Below are positions 27,639-35,843 of a stretch of DNA of 64,000 bases, in pieces. Numbering within the stretch: position 1 is the stretch's first letter; every line of letters begins with the position of its first letter. Origin of the DNA: Clostridia bacterium (GTDB lineage Bacteria; Bacillota; Clostridia; UBA1381); NCBI GenBank assembly GCA_017443895.1, contig JAFSXU010000043.1, forward strand, positions 1 to 64,000, written 5' to 3'. Below the pieces are notes generated by a model. The model was not told the DNA's origin, did no database searches, and worked only from the letters and a program-made list of their open reading frames with translations. The translations under genes were made by a program, and so were the position numbers.

Positions 27639-28775
27639 TCAATATTTTGCCATCTGTTCTAAGCAATCATGTAGTATGCTATATCCGTAATATAAGTCGG
27701 GACACCAGCGACCGCCAAGCGCCTCAAGGTTTTTGATACTTCCTGCCCAGTCGATACTTTTTACAACATAATATCTGTCGTGAGGCTCACCTACAGGTGC
27801 AAGACCTACATATGCGCTCATATGATTAAAATGCGCCCTTACGCCGTCCTCCGGCGTTGCAAAGGTCTCATGATCCTCGGTTCTGTCGCCGATAGGTGAT
27901 TTTATTTTTATACCTGCCCAGTTATTCATTTCGGGCAGTACCGCACCGCCGTATTTTCCATATCCTGTTTCCTTTGCCGCCTGTGCGTACAGAATTTCAG
28001 GTCTTAACCCGAACACCTCACCGTAATACCAATATGTCGGGGCAATGTTAATAAAACGCTCATGTGCGCCCTTTGCCCTTGCCCAAGCCTGCGCCTGTTC
28101 GACGGTGATCTGTGCATCACCTGTAAGCGGTGTATAGCTTTCCTTTACGCCCAAATCCTCCCATGTGAGAGTTTTTTCACCGCTGTTATTTTGGCAAACC
28201 CTTGAAACAAACGCCGCAACCTCCGCACGGGTTAATAAATCCTTAGGACGGATATATCCGTTATCGCCCTTTAAATACGCACGCTCTACGGCAATGCATA
28301 AAAGCGTTTTGTAATCTGCATCAACACTTGACGCATCTATAAAATTCTCACTTAAAATGCCGCTGTTTCTTACATACCCGGTTGACAGTCCCGACGCTCT
28401 TACCAATGTAGCCGCAAATTCCTCACGGGTGACATATTCATCAGGTCTGAAGCTCTGAGCTTTTTTGGGCATAATCTGATATATTATCTTTGCATAGCCC
28501 TCTGCCCAATGTCCGTTTACATCTGACGGCGCCGTGCCGGTGTTGCTTAAATTAAACGCCTCAACAAGCATTTTTGACATCTGCGCCCTTGTTAAGTTAT
28601 CGCCAAGGTTTAAGTTTCCGTAATTGTCGCCTGTTAAAATTCCGTGATTTTTGCAGTATGTTACGCTCTCAACCGCCCACGGATATTGTTCCTCCCAGCT
28701 CTGGGCATGAGTATACACTATACCCGATACCGTAATTATCATAACCATTATTAAGCCTACTGTTTTTTTTAGCAT
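27639..28775 (-). CDS. Secreted SLH-domain glucosaminidase (GH73-type)
   Basis: Cell-wall hydrolase of 378 residues. A signal peptide (1-24, ending VYTHA) is followed by three S-layer homology repeats (about 27-200; WAVESVTYCKNHGILTG, HWAEGYAKIIYQ, then LLCIAVERAYLKG) that would tether it to the wall. The C-terminal domain (about 240-378) resembles N-acetylglucosaminidases, with YAQAAKETGYGKYGG carrying the likely catalytic Glu and NWAGIKIKSP after it. Probable role in peptidoglycan turnover. Single-gene unit with its own terminator. Confidence 0.88.
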   Translation of the reverse strand: MLKKTVGLIMVMIITVSGIVYTHAQSWEEQYPWAVESVTYCKNHGILTGDNYGNLNLGDNLTRAQMSKMLVEAFNLSNTGTAPSDVNGHWAEGYAKIIYQIMPKKAQSFRPDEYVTREEFAATLVRASGLSTGYVRNSGILSENFIDASSVDADYKTLLCIAVERAYLKGDNGYIRPKDLLTRAEVAAFVSRVCQNNSGEKTLTWEDLGVKESYTPLTGDAQITVEQAQAWARAKGAHERFINIAPTYWYYGEVFGLRPEILYAQAAKETGYGKYGGAVLPEMNNWAGIKIKSPIGDRTEDHETFATPEDGVRAHFNHMSAYVGLAPVGEPHDRYYVVKSIDWAGSIKNLEALGGRWCPDLYYGYSILHDCLEQMAKY

Positions 28776-28794
28776 TTTTTTATACCTTTCTGTT

Positions 28795-29358
28795 TTAAAT
28801 TTTTCTGTACTTTTCCTGTCCTATTTTATATATATCGTTTCCCATACAGTCTATAAGCACGACCGCAGGGAAATTTTCTACCCTTAATTTTCGTATTGCC
28901 TCTGTGCCCAAGTCGTCATACGCCACAACTTCTGCTTCCTTTATGCACTCTGCAATCAATGCACCTGCACCGCCCGTTGCGCCGAAATACACAACGCAGT
29001 TTCTCTTCATCGCATCAACTACCGCCTCATTTCTTGCGCCCTTGCCAATCATGGCGCCAAGTCCGTTGTCTAAAAGAAGCGGTGTGTATGCGTCCATTCT
29101 GCCTGCCGTTGTAGGTCCGCACGAGCCTATAACCTCGCCCGGCTTTGCAGGGCACGGACCTGCATAGTATATAACATTATCTTTTAAGTCTATCGGGAAC
29201 GGTTTCCCTTCTTTATAATCGTTTGTCATCCGCTCATGCGCCGCATCACGGGCAGTATATATTATACCGCTTATAAGCACGCTGTCGCCTGCGCGCAGAG
29301 TTTTTATAACATCTTTTGTTAGTGGTGTATTTATATGCCTTTCCATAATTATAACCAT
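28795..29358 (-). CDS. Class I fumarate hydratase / tartrate dehydratase beta subunit
   Basis: Beta (C-terminal swivelling) part of the oxygen-sensitive iron-sulfur fumarase family, 187 residues. Motifs: VLISGIIYTARDAAHERM, YYAGPCPAKPGEVIGSCGPTTAGRMD and the late KGARNEAVVDAMKRNCVVYF. It forms the enzyme only with an alpha subunit holding the [4Fe-4S] cluster. No alpha gene is next to it on either side. AAGGAG is only 3-4 bases before ATG 29358; an inner ATG at 29346 is possible. Confidence 0.9.
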   Translation of the reverse strand: MVIIMERHINTPLTKDVIKTLRAGDSVLISGIIYTARDAAHERMTNDYKEGKPFPIDLKDNVIYYAGPCPAKPGEVIGSCGPTTAGRMDAYTPLLLDNGLGAMIGKGARNEAVVDAMKRNCVVYFGATGGAGALIAECIKEAEVVAYDDLGTEAIRKLRVENFPAVVLIDCMGNDIYKIGQEKYRKI

Positions 29359-29384
29359 TAACTCCTTTCACAAAACCGTCTGGG

Positions 29385-29477
29385 AAAATGCTCTTGGCAG
29401 AATGCTGTTATGAAGGACGCAGTCGTACCTGTGTACTTCAAGTCCTTAATAATAGTGCTATGCGACGAGCATTTTTT
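29385..29477. ncRNA. Candidate structured RNA element of about 93 bases
   Basis: Nested inverted repeats: outer stem AAAATGCTC (29385-29393) with GAGCATTTT (29467-29475), middle stem AAGGAC (29413-29418) with GTCCTT (29442-29447), inner GTAC pair (29425-29428 and 29433-29436). On the plus strand the outer stem ends in six T (29472-29477), like an intrinsic terminator, so a small plus-strand RNA is the better guess. On the minus strand it would be in the leader of the fumarase beta gene. I could not match it to a known family. Confidence 0.4.
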
Positions 29478-29592
29478 CAGAGTTATTCTCCGTCCGTTTA
29501 TGGATTTATACATTATTATGCCAATTATTATACTACCTTTCCTGTTTTATGTCAACTATAAGCAAATATCTATCACAAGGACATACCCTGAT

Positions 29593-29619
29593 ACATATTA
29601 TATATTGATACATAATATA
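29593..29619 (+). promoter_or_regulatory. Mother-cell (sigma-K/E-like) promoter of the microprotein-spoVM pair, putative
   Basis: AC (29593-29594), exactly 16 bases, then CATAATATA (29611-29619), matching AC-N16-CATANNNTA. GATACATA is repeated directly at 29590 and 29607. The start codon follows 12 bases later, which is short for a leader. Confidence 0.4.
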
Positions 29620-29631
29620 CGGGGTGATTTT

Positions 29632-29796
29632 ATGATAAATTGCTGCAGCAACGGCTGTGCAAAGGCGGCAGGACTTGCGGCGCTCTCGCTGTGCGTCGGG
29701 CTTATAGCAGGAATGTTTTTGCCTTGGGCGGCAGTTGCAATTTTGGAAATGGCGTGTCTTATATTTTTTGGATACCTGTGCTTGTTTAAATGGTGA
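29632..29796 (+). CDS. Small membrane protein upstream of spoVM
   Basis: A 54-residue protein with Cys at residues 4, 5 and 9 near the N-terminus (MINCCSNGC) and two hydrophobic segments (about 11-31 and 34-51). The frame is open upstream to 29410, but only the ATG at 29632 has a ribosome binding site (GGGGTGA) and the conserved-looking start. It is 14 bases before spoVM, so the two are probably co-transcribed in the mother cell. The x-CC-x-N opening resembles the small gene at 10815. No known family recognised. Confidence 0.65.
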   Translation: MINCCSNGCAKAAGLAALSLCVGLIAGMFLPWAAVAILEMACLIFFGYLCLFKW

Positions 29797-29810
29797 AGGA
29801 GGTTGATATA

Positions 29811-29879
29811 ATGAAAATCGTAACACTTAAAATGCCAAAATGCCTAAGAGGAATTGTTAAAGCTATCTTTAAGATGTGA
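29811..29879 (+). CDS. spoVM: Stage V sporulation protein SpoVM
   Basis: A 22-codon gene with a perfect Shine-Dalgarno (AAGGAGG, 29797-29803). The peptide MKIVTLKMPKCLRGIVKAIF (plus two residues) lines up with Bacillus SpoVM, MKFYTIKLPKFLGGIVRAML, including the key Pro9, Lys10, Gly14-Ile-Val and the basic residue after it. SpoVM is an amphipathic helix that recognises the curved forespore membrane and anchors SpoIVA at the base of the coat. This copy is four residues shorter at the C-terminus than the Bacillus one. A strong terminator follows. Confidence 0.87.
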   Translation: MKIVTLKMPKCLRGIVKAIFKM

Positions 29880-29885
29880 GGGGCG

Positions 29886-29926
29886 AAAAAATAAAGGGTT
29901 TTAAGAGTCAAACCCTTTATTTTTTT
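29886..29926 (+). terminator. Intrinsic terminator, bidirectional
   Basis: A 16-base-pair perfect stem with AAAAAATAAAGGGTTT (29886-29901) as its left arm and TTTTTT on the far side. It ends spoVM on the plus strand and the tsaC gene on the minus strand. Confidence 0.92.
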
Positions 29927-29950
29927 GAACGGTATAAAAACAACAGCGTA

Positions 29951-30988
29951 TCAGACATGTATAACCTTATGTCCTGCCGCCTTATATAATCTGTTCTTTA
30001 CGGCAAGGCCGTAATCCCTATCATCACAAAATTCGGCAAATACCACATCAACTTTAAGCTTATCAAATTCACGAAGCGCCTTAAAGAGATTATGCGCATA
30101 TTCCCTGTTATTCTTACCTGCGCTTAGCATTATCGCATCGTCATATACCGCATCATAAATAAACAGCACTCCGACACATTTATCCTTGTTATTTAGGATA
30201 AGCTCCTTTATTTTTGCCTGAACAGCACACTTTTCCCCCTCAACAACAAACACATCCGCATCGGGAGAATAATGCTTATACTTTGTACCCGGACATTTTG
30301 GCACTTCATCTTTTGATACCGTATTTAAAATATTTTTATCAATTTCTATATCGGGAACAACCTCTTTTAGCATTGTATATGTTATTCCGCCGGGCCTTAA
30401 AATAACGGGTGTATCCGCTGTCATATCAACAATGGTTGATTCAACCCCCACCGAACATTCACCGCTGTCAATAATTGCATCAATTCTGCCCATCATATCG
30501 TCAATAACATGCTGTGAATTGGTAGGGCTTGGCTTGCCCGAAATATTGGCGCTGGGCGCGGCAACAGGCACACCTGCTGATTTTATAAACTCCCTTGCGA
30601 CCTCATTTATGGGGCATCTTACACCCACCGTATCAAGCCCGCCCGTAACACCGCTTGGAATACACGCTTTTTTCTTGAGTATAACGGTTATAGGCCCCGG
30701 CATAAATTTATCAATAACCAGCTTTGCCGTATCCGAAATATCCTCTGCCACATCTTTAATTTGCTCGGTGTTCCACACATGGACAATAAGCGGATTGTCC
30801 GACGGTCTGCCCTTTGCCTCATATATCTTCTTTGCCGCCTCGTCAGAGTATGCAGACGCACCCAGCCCGTACACCGTTTCTGTAGGAAATGCGACAAGAC
30901 CGCCGTTTTGTATAATTTTTCCTGCTGTTACTATATCTGTATTGTCATTTAAAATCAGAGTTTCCAAAACTGTTCTCCCATTAATCAT
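29951..30988 (-). CDS. L-threonylcarbamoyladenylate synthase (Sua5/YwlC type)
   Basis: Makes the threonylcarbamoyl-AMP used for the t6A modification of tRNA at position 37. The YrdC domain (about 12-205) has GGLVAFPTETVYGLGASA, KGRPSDNPLIVHV and SANISGKPSPT. The C-terminal Sua5 domain (about 225-345) is present, including PGTKYKHYSPDADVFV and a final NRLYKAAGHKVI. Length 345 fits the long Sua5 form. Its start overlaps the end of the upstream membrane protein gene by 8 bases. Confidence 0.95.
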   Translation of the reverse strand: MINGRTVLETLILNDNTDIVTAGKIIQNGGLVAFPTETVYGLGASAYSDEAAKKIYEAKGRPSDNPLIVHVWNTEQIKDVAEDISDTAKLVIDKFMPGPITVILKKKACIPSGVTGGLDTVGVRCPINEVAREFIKSAGVPVAAPSANISGKPSPTNSQHVIDDMMGRIDAIIDSGECSVGVESTIVDMTADTPVILRPGGITYTMLKEVVPDIEIDKNILNTVSKDEVPKCPGTKYKHYSPDADVFVVEGEKCAVQAKIKELILNNKDKCVGVLFIYDAVYDDAIMLSAGKNNREYAHNLFKALREFDKLKVDVVFAEFCDDRDYGLAVKNRLYKAAGHKVIHV

Positions 30989-33095
30989 TGTTTGTTATAT
31001 TATCAGTTGATGCATTGTAGCGTATTACTGCTCTTATGCCCTTATTGTTTGTTACAACCGTATGCAGTACAAATCCGTAATCATCAACAAATCGCTCCAT
31101 ATTGGTATTATTCCCGTAAGGGCAAAGCACCCAGTAATTGTTCTTTCCGCCGATATCACAAAGCATATCAAGAGTCGGGATATATACATAATCATCAACA
31201 TAGTAATGATATGCCGTTTTTGAAAGGTCACCTGAGCTTTTCTTTGTAAAGTTCCAGTAATTTGTATGGTCGCCCGCAACGGCAAGGCTCTTGAACTCTG
31301 TAGGTACGATTGCCTGATTTGTGGTTTTCTTTATCTTGGATACCTCATCAGGTGTAAACTCCGATAAAAATTCGGTGTTCAACCAGTTGCGAAGATCACT
31401 GTATTCCCACAAATTATTATCCCCGTCAAAGGTACCAAACGAGATGCAGTCCTTTGTTACAAGGATTTCCGTACCGTCGTTGAGACTCTCATATATCTCC
31501 CATGTCACAGGCTCACCCAAATACCTGCCAAAGGTCATCGTGCGCTTTGGAGGCTGGTAATTGCATACTATTGAAAGCGCAACAATTCCTGCAACGGACA
31601 GCAAAATATTATGCTTTTTCATGCGTATAATGGTTATAATTCCCACCGCAAACAAAATATCTATGCAGTTTACAAACAAAAACATATGCTTTGCAATGTC
31701 GGCATGACCGTTGCCGATAATCGGTAAAACCATATTTATCCAAAGCCCTATGACAAGCACATTAAAGCTACTCATCATATATATCATGGAATTTGGCTCT
31801 TTTTTTCTGCGTTTTAGATAAAACACATCAATTACAACCGTATATGCGGTAATTAAAATAAACGCAATAAACACTACAAGCGGTGTGTATAAGAATTTAA
31901 GCAATACTCTTAAATGCGACCACAGGCTATATCTGTTTGATAGCTCCATTGGTACGGTTTTTGAATTACCGGAATTTGGCGGTCGTATGTATGCCGAATT
32001 TTCTATTGCATAGCTTATGTTTTTAACCAATCTTACAGGGTGGAGTACATAGAAAAACGCAATCTTTAATTTTGATACCTTTTGGTAGAAATCCCTGTCA
32101 AACTCATTGCTTAATATGTCAATAGCATATTCATCCTTGTCCATATATGCATTTGTATTCATAAGTACGGCATATTTTTTATCAACACCGAAAAATTTTA
32201 AGTCTTTTTCCGGTGTGTCGCTCTCCTTTATCGCTCCGTAGAATACCGACTGGTAGGTTGTGTCCTTATTCATCCAATCGGGTATACGGGCGGAAAGGTT
32301 TATCACACACCCAACCGTTACCAGAAGTGACACAACAACGCCTATCCTAAAGAGAATACTCCTCTTTAGCACAATAAATGTAAGCGACAGAATACAGACT
32401 ATTACAGAATACGGAATATTTGCAAGCTTTGAGCCTGCGAAAAAGTAGAGCGCGACAAAGAAGCATATAACCTTCGGTATGCTCGGTCTTCTGTGCATAA
32501 GAAGCCCCACGGATATGAGCATCATAAGTGCGACATACTGCAGCGGCTCTCCGTAAAACGAATTAAAGTAGAGAATGTATCCGATGTCGCAAAACATTAT
32601 GACAAATATCAAAAATACCGCAATTCTCACCTTCAGCGTTGAGTCGGAGAAAAATGTAAATATCCCCCATGCCGCAATCGAGAGCATTAAAATATAAATA
32701 AGGGCAAGCCACATTATGTTATAGTTTGTCTCGGGCCTGTTTGTTATGATATTTACAAAGTAGTTTATTGTTTTTGATGCCTTGATTATCGTAAACTGCG
32801 GTGACCAATATATATCGTCTGCATTATATGTATCCCAGAGCGACGCCAGTTTCTGTGATAGGGTATCGCCCTCTATTTTCATTTTATAATCCTGCTTGAA
32901 AAGATAATAATGATCCGTATCGTCCTTATATTCAAGGTTGTTGACAATAAGTACACGCCTGAAATCTCCGTTATCGGAAACTCCCACATTTTCGCCTGAA
33001 TAAAGCTCAGCAAAACAAAGCACAAACACAAGGATTGCACCTATTAACGGTAATATTCTCTTTTTTGCACTGTCTTTATTTATTACTTTTTTCAT
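30981..33095 (-). CDS. Polytopic glycosyltransferase-like protein (WsfD-like) with C-terminal DUF6273
   Basis: Membrane protein of 704 residues. Residues 1-510 contain about 10-12 hydrophobic helices with a large outside loop after helix 1, which begins VGVSDNGDFRRV, as in the WsfD/GT-C-type hexose transferases of surface glycan pathways. From about 520 a soluble C-terminal domain follows, with WEIYESLNDGTEILVTKD, LWEYSDLRNWLNTEFLSEF and FTPDEVSKIK, the pattern of DUF6273. The enzyme function is inferred from a loose family resemblance; no donor or acceptor can be named. It is the promoter-proximal partner of tsaC/sua5. Confidence 0.6.
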   Translation of the reverse strand: MKKVINKDSAKKRILPLIGAILVFVLCFAELYSGENVGVSDNGDFRRVLIVNNLEYKDDTDHYYLFKQDYKMKIEGDTLSQKLASLWDTYNADDIYWSPQFTIIKASKTINYFVNIITNRPETNYNIMWLALIYILMLSIAAWGIFTFFSDSTLKVRIAVFLIFVIMFCDIGYILYFNSFYGEPLQYVALMMLISVGLLMHRRPSIPKVICFFVALYFFAGSKLANIPYSVIVCILSLTFIVLKRSILFRIGVVVSLLVTVGCVINLSARIPDWMNKDTTYQSVFYGAIKESDTPEKDLKFFGVDKKYAVLMNTNAYMDKDEYAIDILSNEFDRDFYQKVSKLKIAFFYVLHPVRLVKNISYAIENSAYIRPPNSGNSKTVPMELSNRYSLWSHLRVLLKFLYTPLVVFIAFILITAYTVVIDVFYLKRRKKEPNSMIYMMSSFNVLVIGLWINMVLPIIGNGHADIAKHMFLFVNCIDILFAVGIITIIRMKKHNILLSVAGIVALSIVCNYQPPKRTMTFGRYLGEPVTWEIYESLNDGTEILVTKDCISFGTFDGDNNLWEYSDLRNWLNTEFLSEFTPDEVSKIKKTTNQAIVPTEFKSLAVAGDHTNYWNFTKKSSGDLSKTAYHYYVDDYVYIPTLDMLCDIGGKNNYWVLCPYGNNTNMERFVDDYGFVLHTVVTNNKGIRAVIRYNASTDNITNND

Positions 33096-33113
33096 TCCAT
33101 AAAATTACAAAAT

Positions 33114-33133
33114 GGGGCGGATAATACCGCCCC
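33114..33133 (-). terminator. Hairpin downstream of divIC
   Basis: GGGGCGG (33114-33120) and CCGCCCC (33127-33133) form a strong 7-base-pair GC stem, followed on the minus strand by ATTTTGTAATTTT. Probable intrinsic terminator of the yab-divIC transcript. Confidence 0.6.
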
Positions 33134-33197
33134 AAATTTCATATTCCAAAATTATATGCTATTGACACTTCCTTCGGCAGTATCTAAAATGTATATT

Positions 33198-33512
33198 TTA
33201 TTTCTCTTGGGAAACATCAACAAAAACCTTGGTATTGCTCTTTATAAGACCAAGCTTTTCGCTTGCCACTTTTTCTATGTACTCGTCACTGTCAACCTGT
33301 GTCATAAGCTCATCGGTTTCTTTCTGACGCACCTTTTCATATTCAATCTTTTCTTCAAGCTTTGCAATTTCCGCCTTGTTAGCCCGTATCTGCGGAATTT
33401 GCATAAAGCCCTTAAATATCATAAATCCCGATATTATGGCAACCGCCCAGACAAGAATTGTTTTTTTATGCTCAAAAGCGTAAACTATAATTTTATCCTT
33501 TAATCTTATCAT
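33198..33512 (-). CDS. divIC: Septum formation initiator (DivIC/FtsB-like)
   Basis: Bitopic division protein of 104 residues: short cytoplasmic head, transmembrane helix (about 18-36), an extracytoplasmic coiled coil (ANKAEIAKLEEKIEYEKVRQ) and the family ending YIEKVASEKLGLIKSNTKVF. It works with FtsL and DivIB at the septum. It overlaps yabQ by 4 bases, in the same order as in Bacillus (yabP-yabQ-divIC). Confidence 0.9.
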   Translation of the reverse strand: MIRLKDKIIVYAFEHKKTILVWAVAIISGFMIFKGFMQIPQIRANKAEIAKLEEKIEYEKVRQKETDELMTQVDSDEYIEKVASEKLGLIKSNTKVFVDVSQEK

Positions 33513-33943
33513 TTTGCTCTCCCGATACTCTGTATCTTACTAACTATCCTGCCAAATCCAACCACCAAAGGCATTATAATCATTTTATACAAAAAATGGC
33601 TCGCTGTCAAGCAAAACTTGAAAATATACTCCCATATTTTGATTATACACCCTACTATGATACACAATATACTGTATATAAATCTGCTTACCGTAAGAAT
33701 GTATATTAAAGCCCCCAAGCCAATGCCTACAAATTCATACCACCGTATCACACCGTTATTTATATATGCAATTGTGAATATCAGAAGATAGGAAATAACC
33801 AACCAATATACAATATCCGTAACGGCTACTGTTTTACCCCTGCCTGTTAAGTATTTATGTATCGCACGCATAAAGTCATAGATAAGAGCAAACACCGCAC
33901 CCATTGCCGCCATCAGCAAAAATACAACTGCATCATGCGTCAT
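33509..33943 (-). CDS. yabQ: Spore cortex biosynthesis protein YabQ
   Basis: Membrane protein of 144 residues with four or five hydrophobic helices. The opening FLLMAAMGAVFALIYDFMRA and the later GVIRWYEFVGIGLGALIY match the YabQ family, needed for cortex formation. Overlaps both yabP (4 bases) and divIC. Confidence 0.9.
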   Translation of the reverse strand: MTHDAVVFLLMAAMGAVFALIYDFMRAIHKYLTGRGKTVAVTDIVYWLVISYLLIFTIAYINNGVIRWYEFVGIGLGALIYILTVSRFIYSILCIIVGCIIKIWEYIFKFCLTASHFLYKMIIMPLVVGFGRIVSKIQSIGRAK

Positions 33944-34224
33944 TTTAAAAGTCCCGCAAAAAATCCGCCCTTTTCCTTTGAATGATACTGAATAAGGTCA
34001 ACGCTTCCGCTTATTGACACATTTCCGTTTTCAATATCAAGCTTTGAAATGGACAGATTATTGCCTTTTATTGTCATGGCGCCCATGGTAGTCTTTAGAT
34101 GCACTGCCTCGTCTGAAAACTCACTTACATCGTTTACTCCGCCGATATTCATCTCGGCACGGTCGTATAAATTGAGAGTGTGTGATTTTTGGTTTAGCTT
34201 ATCTAATGTCACTTTTTCGCCCAT
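33940..34224 (-). CDS. yabP: Sporulation protein YabP
   Basis: A 94-residue YabP/YqfC-family protein: LYDRAEMNIGGVNDVSEFSD, then HLKTTMGAMTIKGNNLSISK and VSISGSVDLIQYHS. Found in the mother cell during sporulation in Bacillus. The frame extends to a TTG at 34239, but ATG 34224 has TTGGAGG 8 bases upstream, so I used it. Confidence 0.9.
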   Translation of the reverse strand: MGEKVTLDKLNQKSHTLNLYDRAEMNIGGVNDVSEFSDEAVHLKTTMGAMTIKGNNLSISKLDIENGNVSISGSVDLIQYHSKEKGGFFAGLLK

Positions 34225-34276
34225 ATCCGTTACCTCCAAACAAAACTGCTACTGATAATGGATATGAAAAATTTTT

Positions 34277-34519
34277 TTAATTTATAACCTCATATAAACC
34301 CGATGCATCATTTTTTAAAACATGCTCGGCAATGGACAATACCTTAACCTTTATTATCCTCTCGCCCATTTTTATCTCGATAATATCGTTTTCCTTAACA
34401 TCATACGATGCCTTTATAACCTTGCCGTTTACCGTAATCCTGCCCTGGTCACACGCTTCATTTGCAATTGTACGCCTTTTTATAAGCCTTGAAACCTTTA
34501 AATATTTATCTATTCTCAT
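34277..34519 (-). CDS. rqcP: S4-domain RNA-binding protein RqcP (YabO)
   Basis: An 80-residue S4-domain protein: MRIDKYLKVSRLIKRRTIAN, then GRITVNGKVIKASYDV and IIEIKMGERIIKV. The relative in Bacillus, YabO/RqcP, helps RqcH add alanine tails on stalled 50S ribosomes. Its place between mazG/HU and yabP matches the conserved yab cluster. Confidence 0.92.
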   Translation of the reverse strand: MRIDKYLKVSRLIKRRTIANEACDQGRITVNGKVIKASYDVKENDIIEIKMGERIIKVKVLSIAEHVLKNDASGLYEVIN

Positions 34520-34537
34520 AATCCTACCTCTTTTTAA

Positions 34538-34566
34538 AAAAAGAAAAGAGCCACATTTTGTAGCTC
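34538..34566 (-). terminator. Intrinsic terminator of the HU gene
   Basis: GTAGCTC/GAGCCAC stem (34548-34566, one wobble or mismatch) followed on the minus strand by TTTTCTTTTTTT. It separates HU from rqcP, partly at least. Confidence 0.7.
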
Positions 34567-34586
34567 CCTTCTAAGACATTTTATAC

Positions 34587-34862
34587 TTATTTGTTTACGA
34601 TGTCCTTTAATGCCTTACCAGCCTTAAATGCAGCAACTGTTGATGCAGCAATCTTAATCTTCTCACCTGTTCTTGGGTTCTTACCCTCTCTTGCCGCTCT
34701 TGTTCTTGTCTCGAATGTACCAAAGCCCACTAACTGAACCTTGTCACCCTTCTTCAATGCATCTGTGATAGCATCTGTTACGGCGTTTACTGCTGCCTCT
34801 GCATCCTTCTTTGATAATGATGCACCGGCTGCAACTGCTGCAATTAACTCTGATTTGTTCAT
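34587..34862 (-). CDS. hup: DNA-binding protein HU
   Basis: Histone-like protein of 91 residues: [40 protein letters not shown] and [15 protein letters not shown] with the DNA-bending Pro. It has its own sigma-A promoter and terminator although it sits inside the yab cluster between mazG and rqcP. RBS AGGAGG is strong, consistent with high expression. Confidence 0.97.
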   Translation of the reverse strand: MNKSELIAAVAAGASLSKKDAEAAVNAVTDAITDALKKGDKVQLVGFGTFETRTRAAREGKNPRTGEKIKIAASTVAAFKAGKALKDIVNK

Positions 34863-34924
34863 AATATAATCCTCCTAAATATATTTTAAGCCAACATACT
34901 GCCGACTTTATTTTACATTATGTA

Positions 34925-34953
34925 ATTCTAATATAAACTTTTGAAAATGTCAA
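34925..34953 (-). promoter_or_regulatory. Sigma-A promoter of the HU gene
   Basis: Minus-strand TTGACA (34953-34948), 17 bases, TAGAAT (34930-34925), about 60 bases before the HU start. Confidence 0.75.
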
Positions 34954-35000
34954 TACTTTTCTTACATTTATTGCTAAATTGTCTGCTTTTTGGCTATTTT

Positions 35001-35780
35001 TCACAGTATTTTAGCCTCATTCCACAGTTTATCAAGCTCTGAAATGTCCAAATTGGCAATATCTATGCCCTTTTCCTGCGCTATCCCTTCCATTTTTGAA
35101 AACCTGTTTATAAACTTTTCGGTTGCACAGGCAAGCTCTGTTTCTGCGCTAAGCCCCAAATGTCTGCCAAGATTTACAACGCTGAACAATAAATCCCCAT
35201 ACTCTTCTTTGATGTTGGTATCGTTTTTGATTGCATCATGAAGCTCGTCCGTCTCCTCTAAAACCTTATTAAATACATCTTCCTTGTTGTCCCAGTCAAA
35301 TCCGACTCCTGCGGCCTTTTTCTGCACCTTCTGCGCACGCATAAGTGCAGGGAAATATTTTGGTACATCTAAAAGCATATCTGTATTTGATTTTATACCT
35401 TTTTCCTTCTTTTTATTCTTTTCCCAGTTGGTAAGAGCCTCATCGACATTTCCTGCCTTGTCTTTACCAAAAACATGGGTATGACGGCTTATAAGCTTTG
35501 TGCAAACCTCGTTTAAAACATCACCAAAGTCAAACGCCTTTCTTTCCTCGCCAAGCACCGAATGGAATGCAACCTGCAGCAGTACATCGCCAAGCTCGTT
35601 TGCAAATGCCTTGTCATCGCCGTTATCAAGCGCATCAATCGCCTCATAGCACTCCTCAATCATATCCTTTTTGATACTCTGGTGCGTCTGCACCTTATCC
35701 CAAGGACAGCCGTCAGGCTGTCTTAGCCGTCTTATAATATTGAGTAAATCCGAAATTTCATACTGTTCCTTTTTTATCAT
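35001..35780 (-). CDS. mazG: Nucleoside triphosphate pyrophosphohydrolase MazG
   Basis: All-alpha NTP pyrophosphohydrolase of 259 residues with two MazG repeats: LRQPDGCPWDKVQTHQSIKK with EECYEAIDALDNGD, and the second with VGFDWDNKEDVFNKVLEETD and EEYGDLLFSVVNLGRHL. It cleans up non-canonical nucleotides or controls NTP pools. It corresponds to the C-terminal half of Bacillus YabN; the N-terminal methylase-like half is absent. Follows spoVB by 63 bases. Confidence 0.94.
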   Translation of the reverse strand: MIKKEQYEISDLLNIIRRLRQPDGCPWDKVQTHQSIKKDMIEECYEAIDALDNGDDKAFANELGDVLLQVAFHSVLGEERKAFDFGDVLNEVCTKLISRHTHVFGKDKAGNVDEALTNWEKNKKKEKGIKSNTDMLLDVPKYFPALMRAQKVQKKAAGVGFDWDNKEDVFNKVLEETDELHDAIKNDTNIKEEYGDLLFSVVNLGRHLGLSAETELACATEKFINRFSKMEGIAQEKGIDIANLDISELDKLWNEAKIL

Positions 35781-35843
35781 TTTATAATTCTTCCTTTTAA
35801 TGTTTTTTACATTATACCACCCGTCTTTTAATTTTACAAGCTG

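Noticed and set aside
29593-29619. Sigma-E promoter of the spoVM pair
   Set aside because: The -10 CATAATAT fits partly, but a KMATATT-like -35 would be only 11 bases away instead of about 14; the sigma-K-like pattern fits better, although sigma-E controls spoVM in Bacillus.
29410-29631. Upstream extension of the microprotein before spoVM
   Set aside because: The extension covers the structured element and the promoter; the inner ATG at 29632 has the ribosome binding site.
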